Assembly (NCBI RefSeq): GCF_031755915.1
Contig: NC_083390.1
Span: forward strand, 13,609,001-13,673,000
Source of the DNA: Ziziphus jujuba
Taxonomy: Eukaryota > Streptophyta > Magnoliopsida > Rosales > Rhamnaceae
Length of the DNA stretch: 64,000 nt
Reading direction: 5' to 3'
Part shown: piece by piece, positions 62,279 to 64,000 of the stretch
Numbering within the stretch: the stretch's first letter is position 1
Layout of the letters: every line of letters starts with the position of its first letter
The notes under the pieces: model-generated
The model's input: the letters and a program-made list of their open reading frames with translations, nothing else
Databases searched by the model: none
Told to the model about the DNA's origin: nothing
Made by a program: the position numbers and the translations under genes

Positions 62279-62875
62279 TGCTTTGGGGTTGTTTGGAAAG
62301 TCAGAGAAAAATATGGGGTGGTTTAGGAATGGTTCGTTGGGGATTTTTGGGCAGGCTCTCCGAGCTGACCGTTCTGCCCGTTAATCCAAGAAGAGCCTCA
62401 CCTTTTTGCAACATGGCATTCTTTTTTTTATCAAGTTAATGTATTGGGCTCTTACAGGGTAAAGCCCAGTAGAAGTAGTTGACTAAGTTGGCCCACACAG
62501 CCAGCGGTCTCCTACCCATTTCTATTACATGGGCTAAAACTTCTGCCAATGAAATCCCAACAACTATAACAGAATTAAAAATCAATGGAATAAACGCAAT
62601 GGCTGGGCCCACATGCAATTTGCCTGGCTTGGAAGTTGTTCCGTTGCGTCGTCAACGTTGATGCTGGTGGCTGATACCTTACGCCAAAGTGGAAAACATG
62701 GACTCTTTCTTCGGCTTCGACCTCTGTCTATTAAACTTCTTTCAATTTCTTCGTCTCCTCCTGCTGGGTGTTGATTCTCATCCCCCTTTTCTTCTTATCC
62801 AATCACAAAAGTAAAACCCAGTTTTCTGCCGAGAAAATCTGTGCAAGTGTGATAATTTTTTCTTGGATTCTGGAA
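62279..62875. promoter_or_regulatory. Shared divergent promoter region, PNSL2 / MPO1-like
   Basis: Between the two ATGs lie at least five TGGGCY/RGCCCA motifs (near 62445, 62463, 62491, 62529 and 62604), the site II type bound by TCP factors. They are commoner here than elsewhere in the window. There is no obvious TATA box. A two-way promoter is inferred from the layout. Confidence 0.5.
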
Positions 62876-63232
62876 ATGGGAAAGATCGGGTTGTTTGATC
62901 TGGAGAAGCACTTTGCTTTCTATGGAGCTTACCACAGCAATCCAATCAACATTGCCATACACATGTTGTTCGTTTGGCCAATCTTCTTCACCGCTCTTCT
63001 TCTCGCCTACTTCACCCCCTCTCTGTTTAATCTTCCTCACATCGACTTTTCCCTTTTCGGAAACCATTTTGATCTCATTTTGAATATTGGGTTCCTTGCT
63101 ACAGTGATATATTCCGTGTTTTATATCTGTTTGGATGCGAAAGCTGGCTCGTTAGCTGCTCTGTTTTGCGTGATTTGTTGGGTTACCAGTAGCTTTCTTG
63201 CTCGGAAACTTGGATTTTCCATCGCTTGGAAG
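62876..63232 (+). CDS. MPO1-like (DUF962) membrane protein, first exon only
   Basis: The frame MGKIGLFDLEKHFAFYGAYH starts at the ATG at 62876 and runs for 119 codons to a GT donor at 63233 (atcgcttggaag/gtacga, phase 0). The His-rich EKHFAFYGAYHSNPINIAIH block and the following membrane segments (about residues 25-45, 60-80 and 85-105) match the DUF962/YGL010w family. Yeast Mpo1 is an iron-dependent ER dioxygenase in the breakdown of 2-hydroxy fatty acids; the plant role is inferred. The frame is open upstream but the first ATG in good context after stops in the leader is used. The remaining exon(s), normally ending the protein near 200 aa, lie beyond the window. Confidence 0.85.
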
Positions 63233-64000
63233 GTACGATTTTGGATTTCGATGAGCCTTCTTGGTAAATTTGTAATTAGTTTTGTCTGCTCATGGAAATA
63301 AATAGAATGGAGATTTTCTTTTCCCCAAAATTGTAGGCTGCTTGTTTACCCACTAATAAATTGCATCTTTGCTTTATTTCATTACTTCTTTTGCTTTTTT
63401 ATGAAATTGGTCACCTTATGTTTCTATAGTTTTCTATAGTTCTGGTTTTTGGTGGTTGCTGTATTCGATGGATTTTTGTGACACTAATCTATATAGCAGT
63501 ATAGCACTTTCCAAAGGGTAAAGAATGATTTGTTTTTTTTTTGTTTTGTTTTGTTTTTTTTTTTTTTTTTTTTTTTGTTTTTTGAGTTGTGTTTGGTAGG
63601 AGTGATTAATGAAATGATAGATATTGCAGGAAGGAAGATGAGGAGTAAATATGTTGTTTGGTAGTATAGTTGGAGGAAAGATAGAGAATACTTGAGGAAT
63701 AAGTAATCATTATTGGTCCACCAAATTTGGAAAAATCTACATAAGAAATTAGATTATATTTTTATTACTTTATGTTTTTATTACTTCTTTTGTTTTAATT
63801 AAAATTAATGAGATGGGAATTTAAACTTTTTACTTGGTTCTTTCAATACCAAAGAAGATAGATGATGTTTCCTACTGATATACTAAATAACAAGAGGGAT
63901 AATTTTTTTTGTTCTTCCACCTTTTCATTTATCTTATTCTTATCCTTATTTCCTATGTTTCTTTCATTTCTAAACATAGGGTAAATCTTGCTTAAATAAA
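63233..64000 (+). other. Intron of the MPO1-like gene, running off the window
   Basis: No exon matching the second half of the family was seen. It contains poly(T) runs (63533-63576) and, from 63590, 'tgtttggtaggagtgatt' and 'ttgtttggtagtata' phrases like those of plant MITEs. Confidence 0.5.

Noticed and set aside
1..64000. CRISPR arrays, bacterial-type operons, tRNA or rRNA genes
   Set aside because: No regularly spaced repeats, no operon structure, and no cloverleaf-like or rRNA sequence recognised; the DNA is plant nuclear.

Overview
This is a stretch of eudicot nuclear DNA: AT-rich, with intron-split genes (GT..AG), plastid-targeted products, a Casparian-strip protein gene and nested Ty3/gypsy retroelements. 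The species cannot be told from the window. Six host genes were found. All were assembled by hand by joining exons in phase; none is a single open frame.

Layout. 1-677: LTR fragment cut by the window edge, followed by a faint RNase H-like relic. 2031-6139 (-): RING-H2 protein, 441 aa. 9495-11732 (-): plastid METTL7-like methyltransferase, 320 aa. 13351-15052 (-): endosulfine/ARPP-19-like PP2A regulator, 153 aa, with a 5'UTR exon near 16.05-16.13 kb. From 16.3 to 57.7 kb the window is almost entirely repeats: an ~850-bp repeat unit (16497-17360), a solo LTR with a perfect 5-bp target duplication (17464-18596), a copia relic, a gag-only LTR element (about 21143-31216) with a gypsy element inserted in it in opposite orientation (22719-29064), a second gypsy element of related family (31483-38977), and then a split second copy of the 850-bp unit. 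A PIF/Harbinger DNA transposon (39540-56151) sits inside that second copy, and a 10.8-kb Tekay-type chromovirus (42884-53718) sits inside the Harbinger Myb/SANT gene. The gene-bearing right end holds a CASP gene (59687-60640, +), the lumenal NDH subunit PNSL2 (61221-62278, -), and, divergent from it, a MPO1-like (DUF962) gene (from 62876, +) that leaves the window.

The host genes do not form one pathway. Two products look plastid-directed (PNSL2 for chloroplast NDH; the methyltransferase), one is a cell-wall/endodermis scaffold, one a phosphatase regulator, one a probable E3 ligase and one an ER lipid enzyme.

All retroelements are decayed: in-frame stops, frameshifts, and altered catalytic residues in reverse transcriptase or protease. 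No new defence or other multi-gene system was found. The most informative structure is the layered insertion order, which can be read from target duplications and a paralogous empty site.
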